DNA of 64,000 nucleotides from Chryseobacterium caseinilyticum (GCF_014837145.1 NZ_JACYFS010000009.1:57855-121854), one strand, 5' to 3'; positions 8,374 to 16,508 are shown, counted from the stretch's first letter. Notes: a model not told the origin generated them from the letters alone. Made by a program: numbers and translations.

Positions 8374-8960
8374 AACACATTAGTCACAAAGGAGTTATAT
8401 TTTTTGCGCACAGTCAGATCACATAAGATTGAAAATCAAAGATTTTCGGTGTGAATGTTAATAATTATTATGGAAGTAACGAAGAAATACATCAATGAGC
8501 TTACTTACAAAATTGTAGGTGCATGTATTGAAGTTCATAAAATTGTTGGTCCCGGTCTGTACGAAGATGTTTATCATAAGTGTCTGGAAAGAGAATTTGA
8601 TTTGTTAGGATTAAAATATCGCAGTGAACTACAAATTCCTTTAGTATATAAAGAACTCAGTATTGACTGTAAATTGAAGTGTGATTTTTTAATCGAAGAT
8701 CTGATTGTATTAGAAATCAAATCAGCAGATCAATTTCATAAAATCCACAAAGCGCAGACCATGAATTATATGAATTTATTAAAAATTCCCAAATCTATAT
8801 TGGTCAATTTTAATGTTTACAATTTATACCATGAAGGAACTGAAACATTTGTAAGCAAAGATTTTGAAAAACTCCCATCCTGAAAATCTTTGATTTTCAA
8901 ACTTATGTGCTCTAAAATATTTTCAAACATATAAACTAAAATCTAATGTGACTTATGTGT
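8374..8960. mobile_element. Inverted-repeat element carrying a GxxExxY gene
   Basis: The left arm 8374-8447 and right arm 8881-8960 are inverted copies. Outer ends read ACACATTAGTCACA and, on the other strand, ACACATAAGTCACATTAG. Inner ends are the palindrome GAAAATCAAAGATTTTC. The GxxExxY gene fills the space between them, and its stop codon lies on the first bases of the right arm. The same two arms without any gene occur at 5016-5177. The arrangement resembles a small transposable or homing unit; mobility is inferred, not shown. No clear target-site duplication can be seen. Confidence 0.6.
8470..8883 (+). CDS. GxxExxY family protein, PD-(D/E)XK-like
   Basis: A 137-residue protein of the GxxExxY family. 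The signature is G29-L-Y-E32-D-V-Y35 within VGPGLYEDVYH. Further on, D72 (CDFLIEDL) and E82-I-K84 (VLEIKSADQ) form a D-x(9)-E-x-K arrangement typical of the PD-(D/E)XK nuclease fold, followed by a helix HKAQTMNYMNLL. The family's biochemical function is not established as far as I know. The ATG at 8470 fits the family start better than an in-frame ATG five codons upstream (8455). The gene is tightly enclosed by inverted repeats (see element entry), unlike any other gene here. Confidence 0.85.
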   Translation: MEVTKKYINELTYKIVGACIEVHKIVGPGLYEDVYHKCLEREFDLLGLKYRSELQIPLVYKELSIDCKLKCDFLIEDLIVLEIKSADQFHKIHKAQTMNYMNLLKIPKSILVNFNVYNLYHEGTETFVSKDFEKLPS

Positions 8961-8980
8961 CAAATTAATTTTATCTAAAA

Positions 8981-9802
8981 ATGAAAACAGTAATTCCATC
9001 AGAAATAACCTCCGTTCAGCTGCAGACCATAATGCAGACGGCCGTTTCGCCGCGTCCGATTGCCTTGGCTTCTACGGTTGACAAAGACGGCAACAGCAAT
9101 TTATCTCCGTTCAGTTTTTTTAATATGTTCAGCACGGTTCCGCCAATTTTGATTTTTTCGCCTTCGAGAAGAGTCCGGGACAATACGACGAAACATACTT
9201 TGGAAAATGTGCTGGAAGTTCCTGAAGTTGTAATTGGGACGGTCAATTTCCCGATTGTACAGCAGATTTCTTTAGCCTCAACCGAATATGGCGACGGCGT
9301 AAACGAGTTTACAAAATCAGGATTAACGATGAAAGATGCTGATTTGGTTCAGCCTAAATTAATTGAAGAATGCCCTGTAAATTTTGAGTGTAAAGTTCTG
9401 GAAGTAAAATCTTTGGGAGATCAGGGTGGCGCAGGAAATCTAGTAATTTGTGAGGTGCAGAAAATACACATCAGAGAAGAATATCTGAATGAGGAAGGAA
9501 ATCTGAATCAGTCAAAACTGGATATGGTAGCGCGTTTGGGTGGAAATTATTATTCACGAAATAATGCCGACAGCCTATTTGAAGTTCCGAAACCTTTGGT
9601 AACGAAAGGAATTGGTTTTGACCTTCTCCCCGACTCCATCAGACTCAGCAATGTCTTTACAGGAAACGATTTGGGAATGTTGGCAAATGTGGAAGTTTTA
9701 CCCTCTGAAAACTGTCATGATGACGAGACTATTCATCTGGAAGCTCAGAAATTTTTGCTTGAGAGTAAAATTGATGAGGCCTGGAAAGTTTTGGTTCGAT
9801 AA
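8981..9802 (+). CDS. Flavin reductase family protein (FMN-binding split barrel)
   Basis: A 273-residue protein whose first 200 residues match the flavin reductase-like FMN-binding split-barrel fold: SPRPIALASTVDKDGNSNLSPFSFFNMFSTVPPILIFSPSRR near residues 23-65 contains the FMN phosphate-contacting segment. A C-terminal extension of about 60 residues (after FDLLPDSIRLSNVFTGNDLG) is usual for the Bacteroidota version. It probably uses or supplies reduced flavin, but the substrate is unknown. It lies 97 bases after the GxxExxY gene and on the same strand as the tyrosine genes, which suggests a catabolic or detoxifying role. Confidence 0.85.
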   Translation: MKTVIPSEITSVQLQTIMQTAVSPRPIALASTVDKDGNSNLSPFSFFNMFSTVPPILIFSPSRRVRDNTTKHTLENVLEVPEVVIGTVNFPIVQQISLASTEYGDGVNEFTKSGLTMKDADLVQPKLIEECPVNFECKVLEVKSLGDQGGAGNLVICEVQKIHIREEYLNEEGNLNQSKLDMVARLGGNYYSRNNADSLFEVPKPLVTKGIGFDLLPDSIRLSNVFTGNDLGMLANVEVLPSENCHDDETIHLEAQKFLLESKIDEAWKVLVR

Positions 9803-9876
9803 ATATTTAGTGCGTGTTTAAAAGTCATTCAAATGATTTAATTATATTGATTTTTAATGGTTTAATGCGATATGGT

Positions 9877-9949
9877 CTTCGACAGGCTCAGACTGACAAA
9901 TCTGAAACTAATCACTTAATTTAACGGTGTCACTCTGAGCCTGTAGAAG
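9877..9949. repeat. Inverted repeat of the CTTCGACAGGCTCAG type
   Basis: The arms CTTCGACAGGCTCAGACTGACA (9877-9898; 22 bases) and its near-complement at 9928-9949 pair with two mismatches around a 29-base loop. Sequences of this type recur between genes in Bacteroidota genomes, so this is probably a dispersed repeat. A related fragment (CCTGAGTTTGCCGAAGG) lies near 61700. Confidence 0.6.
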
Positions 9950-10005
9950 AGTTTTTGAACTGTAATTAGTTATTTGATAAAAATTAAACAAGTGCTTACA
10001 ATAAC

Positions 10006-10039
10006 AAAAACTCCTGAAGAAAATCTTCGGGAGTTTTGC
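10006..10039. terminator. Bidirectional terminator between the flavin reductase and LOG genes
   Basis: AAAACTCCTGAAGA pairs with TCTTCGGGAGTTTT across an AAA loop. The A-run on the left and T-run on the right allow function on both strands. It lies 28 bases beyond the stop of the minus-strand LOG gene. An almost identical hairpin recurs at 31331-31364. Confidence 0.75.
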
Positions 10040-10066
10040 TTTTCATAATATGTACTTAAGGAATTT

Positions 10067-10648
10067 TCAAACCTCCTCTTTAGAAATCCATTTTCCGACA
10101 GTGGGCGCCTCATAATTTCTCATTTTTTCCAAAAGTTCATCGATACTGTCGCTCACCAAAAGCATTTCCTGATTGATTTGTTTTAAAAATCCTTTATCGA
10201 CCATGGTCTGAACCAGTTTAATCAGATCATCATAAAATCCGTCGATATTGAGAACAGCAATTGGTTTTTTGTGAAGTCCAAGTTGTGCCCATGTAATCAT
10301 TTCGAAAAATTCTTCCAGAGTTCCATAACCACCGGGAAGTGCGATGACGCCGTCGCAGAGGTCATTCATCTTGGTTTTTCTTTCGTGCATACTTTCCACC
10401 AAAATCAGTTCGGTAATATTCGTATGCGCAATTTCTTTTGACTGTAAAAAGTGCGGAAGAACGCCAATTGCTTTTCCACCTTCAGATAAAACGCCGTCAG
10501 CGACTGCACCCATCAATCCGACATTGGCACCGCCATAGATCAGCTGAATATTTTGTTTTGCAAATGTCTGTCCGAGAAGAGTTGCATGCTCTTTATATTT
10601 TTCATCCGAACCGAAACTCGATCCGCAGAATACGGTTATGCTTCTCAT
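10067..10648 (-). CDS. LOG family protein (TIGR00730, Rossmann fold)
   Basis: A 193-residue LOG-family protein. The family hydrolyses nucleoside 5'-monophosphates at the N-glycosidic bond and is best known for cytokinin activation. Hallmarks are the N-terminal CGSSFGSDEKY, LIYGGANVGLMGAVADG, the MHERKTKM segment and PGGYGTLEEFFE (P105 onward), which carries catalytic Arg and Glu residues. The start codon is 4 bases downstream of the stop of the MORN-type gene, so the two are probably co-transcribed. Confidence 0.92.
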   Translation of the reverse strand: MRSITVFCGSSFGSDEKYKEHATLLGQTFAKQNIQLIYGGANVGLMGAVADGVLSEGGKAIGVLPHFLQSKEIAHTNITELILVESMHERKTKMNDLCDGVIALPGGYGTLEEFFEMITWAQLGLHKKPIAVLNIDGFYDDLIKLVQTMVDKGFLKQINQEMLLVSDSIDELLEKMRNYEAPTVGKWISKEEV

Positions 10649-10652
10649 AAAT

Positions 10653-11162
10653 TTATTTCTTTTTTTCTACTTTCTTTCCTGCAAAATATTCAATTTCAGA
10701 CTTGCTTCCATCTTCATTAATACAAAACCATGTTCCATGTTTTTTATTATTTTGAAACTCTTTGTAGATCGTCAATTTATTATTTTTGTAGAATCTATAA
10801 CTCTTTTTATCCTCATTTTCATCAAATTCTGTTTCCGAATAATTCAATCCGTCTAAACTGTAACGGAGATGTTTCTTTTTTTTACCAGTTTGAGATTCAT
10901 AAAAAAACCGATCACAAACCATTTGTTTTTCGTCAAGATTGTAATAAACTACGAACTCATTTTGTTTTCCATTGTCATAGGTTGTTTCAGATTTCACATG
11001 CCCGTTTTTCTTTTTTAATTGAAGAGTTCCGCTAAATTTTGAGCTGTTTGATTTCTGATAAGCAATTCCTTCTTTAAAATAAACAGCATCATCAGAAACA
11101 ATATTCTGAGCATTTCCATTGTTAAAAATAAACAGTAGGATAAATAAAATTTGAAATTTCAT
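10653..11162 (-). CDS. Secreted protein with MORN/YwqK-like repeats
   Basis: A 169-residue protein with signal peptide MKFQILFILLFIFNNGNAQ. The body has antitoxin YwqK/MORN-like repeats: a stretch of tyrosine- and glycine-containing beta hairpins such as YDNGKQNEFVVYY and FQNNKKHGTWFCINEDGS. These repeats are common in secreted Bacteroidota proteins and bind surfaces or partners; no enzymatic residue is evident. The ATG at 11162 is chosen because it opens the signal peptide; a longer frame starts 13 codons earlier. The gene ends 4 bases before the LOG gene. Confidence 0.8.
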   Translation of the reverse strand: MKFQILFILLFIFNNGNAQNIVSDDAVYFKEGIAYQKSNSSKFSGTLQLKKKNGHVKSETTYDNGKQNEFVVYYNLDEKQMVCDRFFYESQTGKKKKHLRYSLDGLNYSETEFDENEDKKSYRFYKNNKLTIYKEFQNNKKHGTWFCINEDGSKSEIEYFAGKKVEKKK

Positions 11163-11191
11163 TTTGGATTTTAATTTGATAACTGAAGAAA

Positions 11192-11223
11192 AAATATCCA
11201 AAACTTTTCAATTTTGGATATTT
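11192..11223 (-). terminator. Terminator of pepD
   Basis: A perfect 12-bp stem AAATATCCAAAA / TTTTGGATATTT with an 8-base loop lies 9 bases beyond the pepD stop. On the minus strand it is followed by a T-run (A-run at 11187-11194). Confidence 0.8.
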
Positions 11224-11231
11224 ATTTATCA

Positions 11232-12677
11232 TTATTTCAAAGGAATATTCGCTAAAATATCCTTAGTGAAACCCCAGAATTTTTGGGTGGAAGAAATATT
11301 GGCTTTTTCGTCCGGCGAGTGTGCTCCTCTGATGGTTGGGCCGTAACTTACCATTTCCATTTCAGGATAATTGGCACCGATTATTCCACATTCCAAACCT
11401 GCATGACAGGCGACAACGTGTGGTTTTTCTGAAAACTTTTCGGTGTAGATTTTCTCCATCATCTGAACGATTTCAGAACCCGGTTTTGGTTTCCATCCCG
11501 GATAAGAGCCGCTGAATTCAACATTCATTCCTGCCAGCTCTGAAACGGATTTCAACTGTTCAGCCACAGAGTCTTTAGATGAATCTACGGATGATCTTGA
11601 AAGGTTTAAAATTTTCAATCCACCCTCTTTCAATTCAACTCTTGCAACGTTGTTTGATGATTCTACCAAATCCTGAACATCCGGGCTCATTCTGTAAACG
11701 CCGTTGTGCAGAGATTTTAAAACCAAAATAATCTTTTTCGAATCTTTCTGAGACAAAGCTTTATCTGAACTCGTGGAATTTTCAATATTGATCTGAAGAC
11801 CACTTTCAATGGAAGCAAATTCTTCTAAAATTTCTTTTTTAATTCCCTCAGTTACATTCTCAATAAACTCTCCTGAATTTCTCACGGAAATCAAAGCCAC
11901 AGCCTCTCTCGGAATTGCATTTCTCAGACTTCCTCCATCGATGGAAATCAGCTGCGCGCTTTCGTTTTGCAAGGCTTTGTAGAGAATTCTGCCTAAGATA
12001 ATATTTGCATTTCCAAAACCTTTGTGGATATCCATTCCGGAATGTCCGCCCTGTAGACCTTTTACCTCGATTCTTACCGTCTGTCCGTTTGCCGGCTCTG
12101 TAGGATAGTTCTGACTGATCGTTACGTCTATTCCTCCTGCACAACCGATGTCGATTTCGTCATCTTCTTCTGTATCTAAATTTAAAAGGATTTGCCCTGT
12201 TAACTGTCCAGGTTTTAAACCTAAAGCTCCGGTCATTCCTGTTTCTTCGTCGATCGTAAATAAAGCTTCCAGATCAGGATGCGGAATGTCTGAACTTTCA
12301 AGAACCGACATAATGGTTGCAACTCCCAAACCGTTGTCGGCGCCTAAAGTAGTACCTTTTGCTTTTACCCAGTCGCCATCCACTTCCATCTGAATTCCCT
12401 GTGTTTCAAAATCGAAATTCACATCGTTGTTTTTCTGGCAAACCATATCCAAATGCGACTGCATCACGATGGATTTACGGTTTTCCATTCCGGGAGTGGC
12501 CGGTTTTTTAATAATTACATTTCCTGTTTCATCAACCGTGGTTTCCAGGCCTAAATCCTCACCAAATTCTTTGATGAATGCAATTACTCTTTCTTCCTTT
12601 TTAGACGGTCTCGGCACAGCATTCAGTTTGGAAAAATTCTTCCAGATAATCTGCGGTTCTATGTTTGATAGTTCCAT
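11232..12677 (-). CDS. pepD: Aminoacyl-histidine dipeptidase (Xaa-His, M20 family)
   Basis: A 481-residue cytosolic zinc dipeptidase of the M20 family (PepD, carnosinase type). Zinc ligands and catalytic residues can be seen in order: QSHLDMVCQ, TTLGADNGLGVAT, the catalytic FTIDEETGMTGA pair of glutamates, LNLDTEEDDEIDIGCAGG, and the late CHAGLECG. A lid domain interrupts the catalytic domain near residues 185-385. The ATG at 12677 is preferred; an in-frame start six codons upstream lies closer to the -7 promoter element at 12693-12700. It is on the minus strand with neighbours but has its own promoter and terminator. Confidence 0.95.
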   Translation of the reverse strand: MELSNIEPQIIWKNFSKLNAVPRPSKKEERVIAFIKEFGEDLGLETTVDETGNVIIKKPATPGMENRKSIVMQSHLDMVCQKNNDVNFDFETQGIQMEVDGDWVKAKGTTLGADNGLGVATIMSVLESSDIPHPDLEALFTIDEETGMTGALGLKPGQLTGQILLNLDTEEDDEIDIGCAGGIDVTISQNYPTEPANGQTVRIEVKGLQGGHSGMDIHKGFGNANIILGRILYKALQNESAQLISIDGGSLRNAIPREAVALISVRNSGEFIENVTEGIKKEILEEFASIESGLQINIENSTSSDKALSQKDSKKIILVLKSLHNGVYRMSPDVQDLVESSNNVARVELKEGGLKILNLSRSSVDSSKDSVAEQLKSVSELAGMNVEFSGSYPGWKPKPGSEIVQMMEKIYTEKFSEKPHVVACHAGLECGIIGANYPEMEMVSYGPTIRGAHSPDEKANISSTQKFWGFTKDILANIPLK

Positions 12678-12692
12678 AAAATTTATTTTGAT

Positions 12693-12700
12693 CAAAAATA
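12693..12700 (-). promoter_or_regulatory. -7 promoter element of pepD
   Basis: TATTTTTG on the minus strand matches TAnnTTTG and ends 15 bases before the ATG at 12677. Confidence 0.45.
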
Positions 12701-12705
12701 CGGAT

Positions 12706-12735
12706 AAAAAAAATGCTCCCGAAATTCAGGAGCAG
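12706..12735 (-). terminator. Terminator of the DUF2625 gene
   Basis: The hairpin GCTCCCGA-AATT-TCAGGAGC lies 55 bases past the DUF2625 stop and is followed on the minus strand by eight T residues. Confidence 0.65.
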
Positions 12736-12789
12736 TAATTTTGTTTGTTGCTTGATCTGTTGTTATCAAAAAATATCATCATCGATATT

Positions 12790-13530
12790 TTATTTTGTAA
12801 GTCCCAGGTGTTTTCTAAAATCAATATTTAAATTATACTGTTCTTCAGCAGAAATTGCTTTCCTGGAGACCTTATTCATATCTTTACCTTCCTTTGTCCA
12901 CAAGTTAGGAAAGAAATTATAAACCTGATCACCTTTTAATTTTGCAACATCATCTTTCCAATTTTTCCATCTGTAATCTTTATAAAATTTTTCAAGATTA
13001 TTGTTGAAGCAAAAATTTAAAAACTCTGTATACGTTAAATCAAGCGGTTCAAATTCTAAAGTATCAGGTGCGAAATAATAAACCTTTCCCAAATCATCCC
13101 CAAGTCCGCCGCCATTCAGTAAGAAAAATCCACCAATTGCATCGTCTGCAATCAATAGAAAAGATGAATTCTTTCCAAAATCAGGTAAGGCTTTACCTTT
13201 ATTCCAGACTGGCAGAGAGCGGTTTAATTTTTCACTGCCTGAGCCTAATATTCTCACCCATCCATTGTCAATTAAAAGCCCTCCTGTCATGTAAACAATT
13301 GCGCCCATTGGCGATCGGGTTGTAACCTGAGTTTTGTACAATGCATCTTCAGCATTTTTCGGATCAGCTGGCAAAACTTCAACTCTATTTTTGGCAGAGT
13401 CTATCCATTCTTTTACCATAGGCCACGCTGAATCTTCTTTATTTATAAGTTCTTCAACCTTCCGCATTTTTGTCTGTCCAAAAGTCATTAAGGAAATTAA
13501 AAATAATAAAATTGTTAATGATTTAGTCAT
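12790..13530 (-). CDS. DUF2625 family protein, secreted
   Basis: A 246-residue protein with signal peptide MTKSLTILLFLISLMTFGQ. The mature part fits DUF2625: RKVEELINKEDSAWPMVKEWIDSAKN, then RSPMGAIVYMTGGLLIDNGWVRILGSG, then FLLIADDAIGGFFLLNGGGLGDDLGKVYYFAPD. SMI1/KNR4-like polymorphic-toxin immunity proteins share this type of layout, so a link to immunity is possible but speculative. It lies 21 bases after the lipoprotein gene upstream on the minus strand and is probably co-transcribed with it. Confidence 0.85.
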   Translation of the reverse strand: MTKSLTILLFLISLMTFGQTKMRKVEELINKEDSAWPMVKEWIDSAKNRVEVLPADPKNAEDALYKTQVTTRSPMGAIVYMTGGLLIDNGWVRILGSGSEKLNRSLPVWNKGKALPDFGKNSSFLLIADDAIGGFFLLNGGGLGDDLGKVYYFAPDTLEFEPLDLTYTEFLNFCFNNNLEKFYKDYRWKNWKDDVAKLKGDQVYNFFPNLWTKEGKDMNKVSRKAISAEEQYNLNIDFRKHLGLTK

Positions 13531-13551
13531 ACTAATTTAAACAACTACAGT

Positions 13552-14040
13552 CTAACAACCACACTCCCCGTAAATAGGAATAACTGTTCTCGTTCCGTCC
13601 GGTTTTTCGATGGTTAAAGTTCCGTCGAAAAGCATCGCTTCTTCTGTCGCCAGTTTTTTACCTTTTACAGAAATCTTGTAATTTTCATTTTCAATTTCTT
13701 TAGTTAAAACATCATCAACTTCCATGTCACTTGATGAAATGAGTTTCATCGCAAGACGCTTTCCGTCAATCTTCATGTACGCCAGAGTTCCAGCATTGTC
13801 GGCATAAATATAATTTTCGTTTTCAAAATCTTTTTTGCTGCGTGCAAAATAGCAGGAACACTCCTTGATTTCAGCAGGAAAAGGAAAAGCTTCCACCGAA
13901 ATGGCAGCATTCGGTTTTTCAATGATTGAATCTTTCTTTAGAATCTCTGTGCTGTCTGAGCCTTTATCGGTATCAGTTTGAGTTTCTTTTTTGCAGGCTG
14001 TCAATAAAAGTGCAGTTGCTAAAACAAAAATATATTTCAT
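13552..14040 (-). CDS. Lipoprotein of unknown function
   Basis: A 162-residue lipoprotein: signal MKYIFVLATALLLTAC with the lipid-modified cysteine at residue 16, then an acidic and threonine-rich linker (ETQTDTDKGSDSTE). The mature part contains ECSCYFARSKKDFENENYIYADNAGTLAYMKIDGKR and ends in YGECGC, so two Cys-x-Cys motifs are present and may bind metal or form disulfides. No known family is recognised. The start at 14040 is set by the signal peptide; a longer frame begins 21 codons upstream. Confidence 0.8.
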   Translation of the reverse strand: MKYIFVLATALLLTACKKETQTDTDKGSDSTEILKKDSIIEKPNAAISVEAFPFPAEIKECSCYFARSKKDFENENYIYADNAGTLAYMKIDGKRLAMKLISSSDMEVDDVLTKEIENENYKISVKGKKLATEEAMLFDGTLTIEKPDGTRTVIPIYGECGC

Positions 14041-14107
14041 TTGAAGTAGTAATTTAAAAAAACATAAAATGTAAGCTAAAGTCCAGTTGCTAATAGCTAA
14101 CATTAGC

Positions 14108-14713
14108 TTATCCTCTTGCTCTTTCCAGTAAAATCATCATCAGTAAAGAAAGAATGACCAAACTTTCGTCTTCATCATCAATATCGATCATTCTGTCGAG
14201 CTGAAATCTTCTTCCGAACATCGAAGGCATTTTTTTCAGTTTAAAATAATCTTTACCATCAATTCCTCTTACAGTATAAGTAGGATTTAGAAAATATCCT
14301 GTGAACATCCCGATAATTGGAATTTCGCCCACCATACCGTCAAGAAACTTTACCCATGCTTTATCTTCAGTGATGGTAAACTTCGCTTTGTCATTGGTAT
14401 CAAGTACATCGTAAGTTGATTTCCAGATAGAACGCATTCCTTTTCTGGCGAGTCTTCCGCAGCTATTTCCGGTTGCAATTTCAGTGAGGGAATAAGAAGC
14501 ATTAAAATCAATCCACTGATTGGCTTTGATTCTGAAAAGTTCTTTTGTTTTGCTGTCATTTTCGAAAACGACTACATCTTCTTTCAGTTTGAACATTTTC
14601 TGACGCACGTAAGCTACGGCGTTTTCGTTTTTGTCGGTGATGTTGAAATCGCTTGCCAGCGTTGTCAGCTTGAATTTGAAATCCAGCGGATAATTGAGGT
14701 TGTTGAGTGCCAT
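14108..14713 (-). CDS. LURP-one-related (tubby-like fold) family protein
   Basis: A 201-residue protein that resembles the LURP-one-related/phospholipid scramblase-like family. Seen are the FKLTTLASDFNITDKNENAVAYVRQKMFKLKEDVVVFENDSK opening and a beta-rich core with NPTYTVRGIDGKDYFKLKKMPSMFGRRFQLDR, then a short hydrophobic C-terminal helix. There is no signal peptide. Function is unknown in bacteria. It heads the minus-strand block above the lipoprotein and DUF2625 genes. A TATCTTTG -7-like element lies at 14744-14751. Confidence 0.7.
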   Translation of the reverse strand: MALNNLNYPLDFKFKLTTLASDFNITDKNENAVAYVRQKMFKLKEDVVVFENDSKTKELFRIKANQWIDFNASYSLTEIATGNSCGRLARKGMRSIWKSTYDVLDTNDKAKFTITEDKAWVKFLDGMVGEIPIIGMFTGYFLNPTYTVRGIDGKDYFKLKKMPSMFGRRFQLDRMIDIDDEDESLVILSLLMMILLERARG

Positions 14714-14932
14714 AATTTTTTTTCTGTTTATTGTTTGAAACTCAAAGATAAAGCTTTTTTACCGAAGAGAAAATGCAAATCATAGACAGTTTTAAACCAT
14801 CCGAACTAAAAACAGTTCACTCCAAAATTTCTCAAACCTAAATTGTAATGATTCATTAAATAAAAAGTAAAAAACAGATTAATTTTCACTGTAAACCTTA
14901 TCGAAATCATTAATTTTCTGAATCGAAAATCC

Positions 14933-14940
14933 TATTTTTG
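14933..14940 (+). promoter_or_regulatory. -7 promoter element of recR, 4 bases before the ATG
   Basis: TATTTTTG matches TAnnTTTG and ends only 4 bases before the recR ATG at 14945. Transcription would start at or next to the start codon, giving a leaderless or near-leaderless message. No good -33 element is seen. Confidence 0.4.
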
Positions 14941-14944
14941 TGCA

Positions 14945-15556
14945 ATGGATTATCCAAGTAAAGTATTGGCAAAAGCAGTTGAAGAGATTTCGGGATTACC
15001 CGGTATCGGAAAAAAAACAGCCTTGCGCCTTGCACTTCATTTACTCAAACAGCCCAACTCCAGAGCGACAGGTTTGGGAACATCAATCATCAGTCTGGTG
15101 AATGAGATACAGTATTGCCGGGAATGCCATAACTTTTCAGATTATGAGATTTGCGAAATCTGCAGCAATGAAAAACGCAGTGATGAACTGATCTGTATCG
15201 TTGAAGACGTACGCGATGTCATTGCCATTGAAAATACAGGGAAATACAGAGGAAAATACCTTATTCTCGGCGGAAAAATTTCTCCGATGGATGGCGTGGG
15301 ACCTCATCAGCTCAATATTCCGAGTATTGAAAAAAAACTGCAGCAAGGTCTGGCGAAAGAATTTATTTTTGCCTTAAGTGCTACGATGGAAGGTGACACA
15401 ACCGCATATTATATCTATAAAAAATTTAAAAATTCGGGAATACAGTTTTCAAGTATTGCCAGAGGGATTTCCGTGGGTGATGAACTGGAATATGCCGATG
15501 AAATTTCTTTGGGAAGATCGATAATCAACAGACTTCCATACAACGAAAAAGATTAA
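14945..15556 (+). CDS. recR: Recombination mediator protein RecR
   Basis: A 203-residue RecR, which with RecF and RecO loads RecA on gapped DNA during recombinational repair. The layout is complete: N-terminal helix-hairpin-helix (LPGIGKKTALRLALHLL, residues 18-34), a zinc finger with C58, C61, C70 and C73, a TOPRIM domain (about 80-175, ICIVEDVRDVIAIENTGKYRG and ATMEGDTTAYYIYK), and a C-terminal Walker-like IARGISVGDELEYADEISLGRSI. The next gene starts 1 base after the stop, so the glycosyltransferase is co-transcribed. Confidence 0.97.
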   Translation: MDYPSKVLAKAVEEISGLPGIGKKTALRLALHLLKQPNSRATGLGTSIISLVNEIQYCRECHNFSDYEICEICSNEKRSDELICIVEDVRDVIAIENTGKYRGKYLILGGKISPMDGVGPHQLNIPSIEKKLQQGLAKEFIFALSATMEGDTTAYYIYKKFKNSGIQFSSIARGISVGDELEYADEISLGRSIINRLPYNEKD

Positions 15557-15557
15557 A

Positions 15558-16397
15558 ATGGCTAAAAAACTATCCATCATCATCGTTCATTACAATGTGA
15601 CGCAGCTTTTGAAAGCCTGTCTGCAGTCTGTTGAAAAATATGCAGCAGACATTGATTATGAAATCATAGTAGCCGACAACAAATCTACCGACAGCTCATG
15701 GGGCGATCTCATTCCGGAATTTCCAAAAGTACATTTTATCGCTTCCGAAGTGAATGAGGGTTTTGCAAAAGCCAATAATAAAGCGGTAAAAATTGCCACC
15801 GGAGAATACATTTTACTTTTAAATCCTGATACAGAACTCGAAGGTTTTTATTTAAATGAAATTTTAAATTTTGCTGATTCCAAAGCTGATTTCGGCTGTC
15901 TGGGTGTGAGAATGCACGATGCCAGAGGAAATTTTTTACCTGAAAGTAAGAGAGCAGTTCCGGATATGTTTAATTCATTTGAAAAACTATTTACAGGTTT
16001 TAAAAAGAACAATTCAAAATCGTATTACCGGAATGACATCAGTGAATTTGATGTGGCCGAAGTGGAAGTGATAACCGGAGCATTTTTCCTGTGTAAAAAA
16101 GAGGTTTACGAAAATTCGGGTGGTCTTGATGAAAGGTATTTTATGTACGGCGAAGATGTTGATCTGTGTTATACGCTTCTCCAAAAAGGTTTTAAAAATT
16201 ATTATTACGGAAAAGTTTCCATCCTGCATCACAAAGGCGAAAGCACAATTAAAGATGAAATTTACCTTGAACGGTTTTATGGTGCAATGCAGATTTTTAT
16301 TGATAAATATTACAGAGTTCAAAAGCCAATGCAATATTCATTTTTAAAAGCGGGTTTAAAATTAAGGCATAAAATAGAGCAGATTAAGCTTAAATAG
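15558..16397 (+). CDS. Family 2 glycosyltransferase
   Basis: A 279-residue GT-A fold glycosyltransferase of family GT2, of the dTDP-rhamnosyltransferase-like type. Seen are LSIIIVHYNVTQLLKACLQSV at the N-terminus, IIVADNKSTDSS, LLNPDTEL (nucleotide/metal site) near residue 95, and the EVITGAFFLCKKEVYENSGGLDERYFMYGEDVDLCYTL block near 175-210 with the catalytic ED. There is no membrane segment. It should transfer a sugar for cell-surface polysaccharide. It follows recR with a 1-base gap; a terminator follows at 16481-16508. Confidence 0.92.
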   Translation: MAKKLSIIIVHYNVTQLLKACLQSVEKYAADIDYEIIVADNKSTDSSWGDLIPEFPKVHFIASEVNEGFAKANNKAVKIATGEYILLLNPDTELEGFYLNEILNFADSKADFGCLGVRMHDARGNFLPESKRAVPDMFNSFEKLFTGFKKNNSKSYYRNDISEFDVAEVEVITGAFFLCKKEVYENSGGLDERYFMYGEDVDLCYTLLQKGFKNYYYGKVSILHHKGESTIKDEIYLERFYGAMQIFIDKYYRVQKPMQYSFLKAGLKLRHKIEQIKLK

Positions 16398-16480
16398 TTT
16401 GAGCTAAATATAAACTTTGGTGAACATCTGAAACGCCATCATCGCAAGAGTTTGTTATTAAATTGAAAAAACTTTCCGTT

Positions 16481-16508
16481 AAAAGGTTGTTCTAATTAGA
16501 GCCTTTTT
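16481..16508 (+). terminator. Terminator of the recR-GT2 operon
   Basis: AAAAGG and CCTTTT close a hairpin containing the inner palindrome TCTAATTAGA, with T residues at the 3' side. Confidence 0.6.

Noticed and set aside
12148..12738. Plus-strand frames overlapping pepD
   Set aside because: They lie entirely antisense to the well-conserved PepD coding sequence and show no recognisable protein features.
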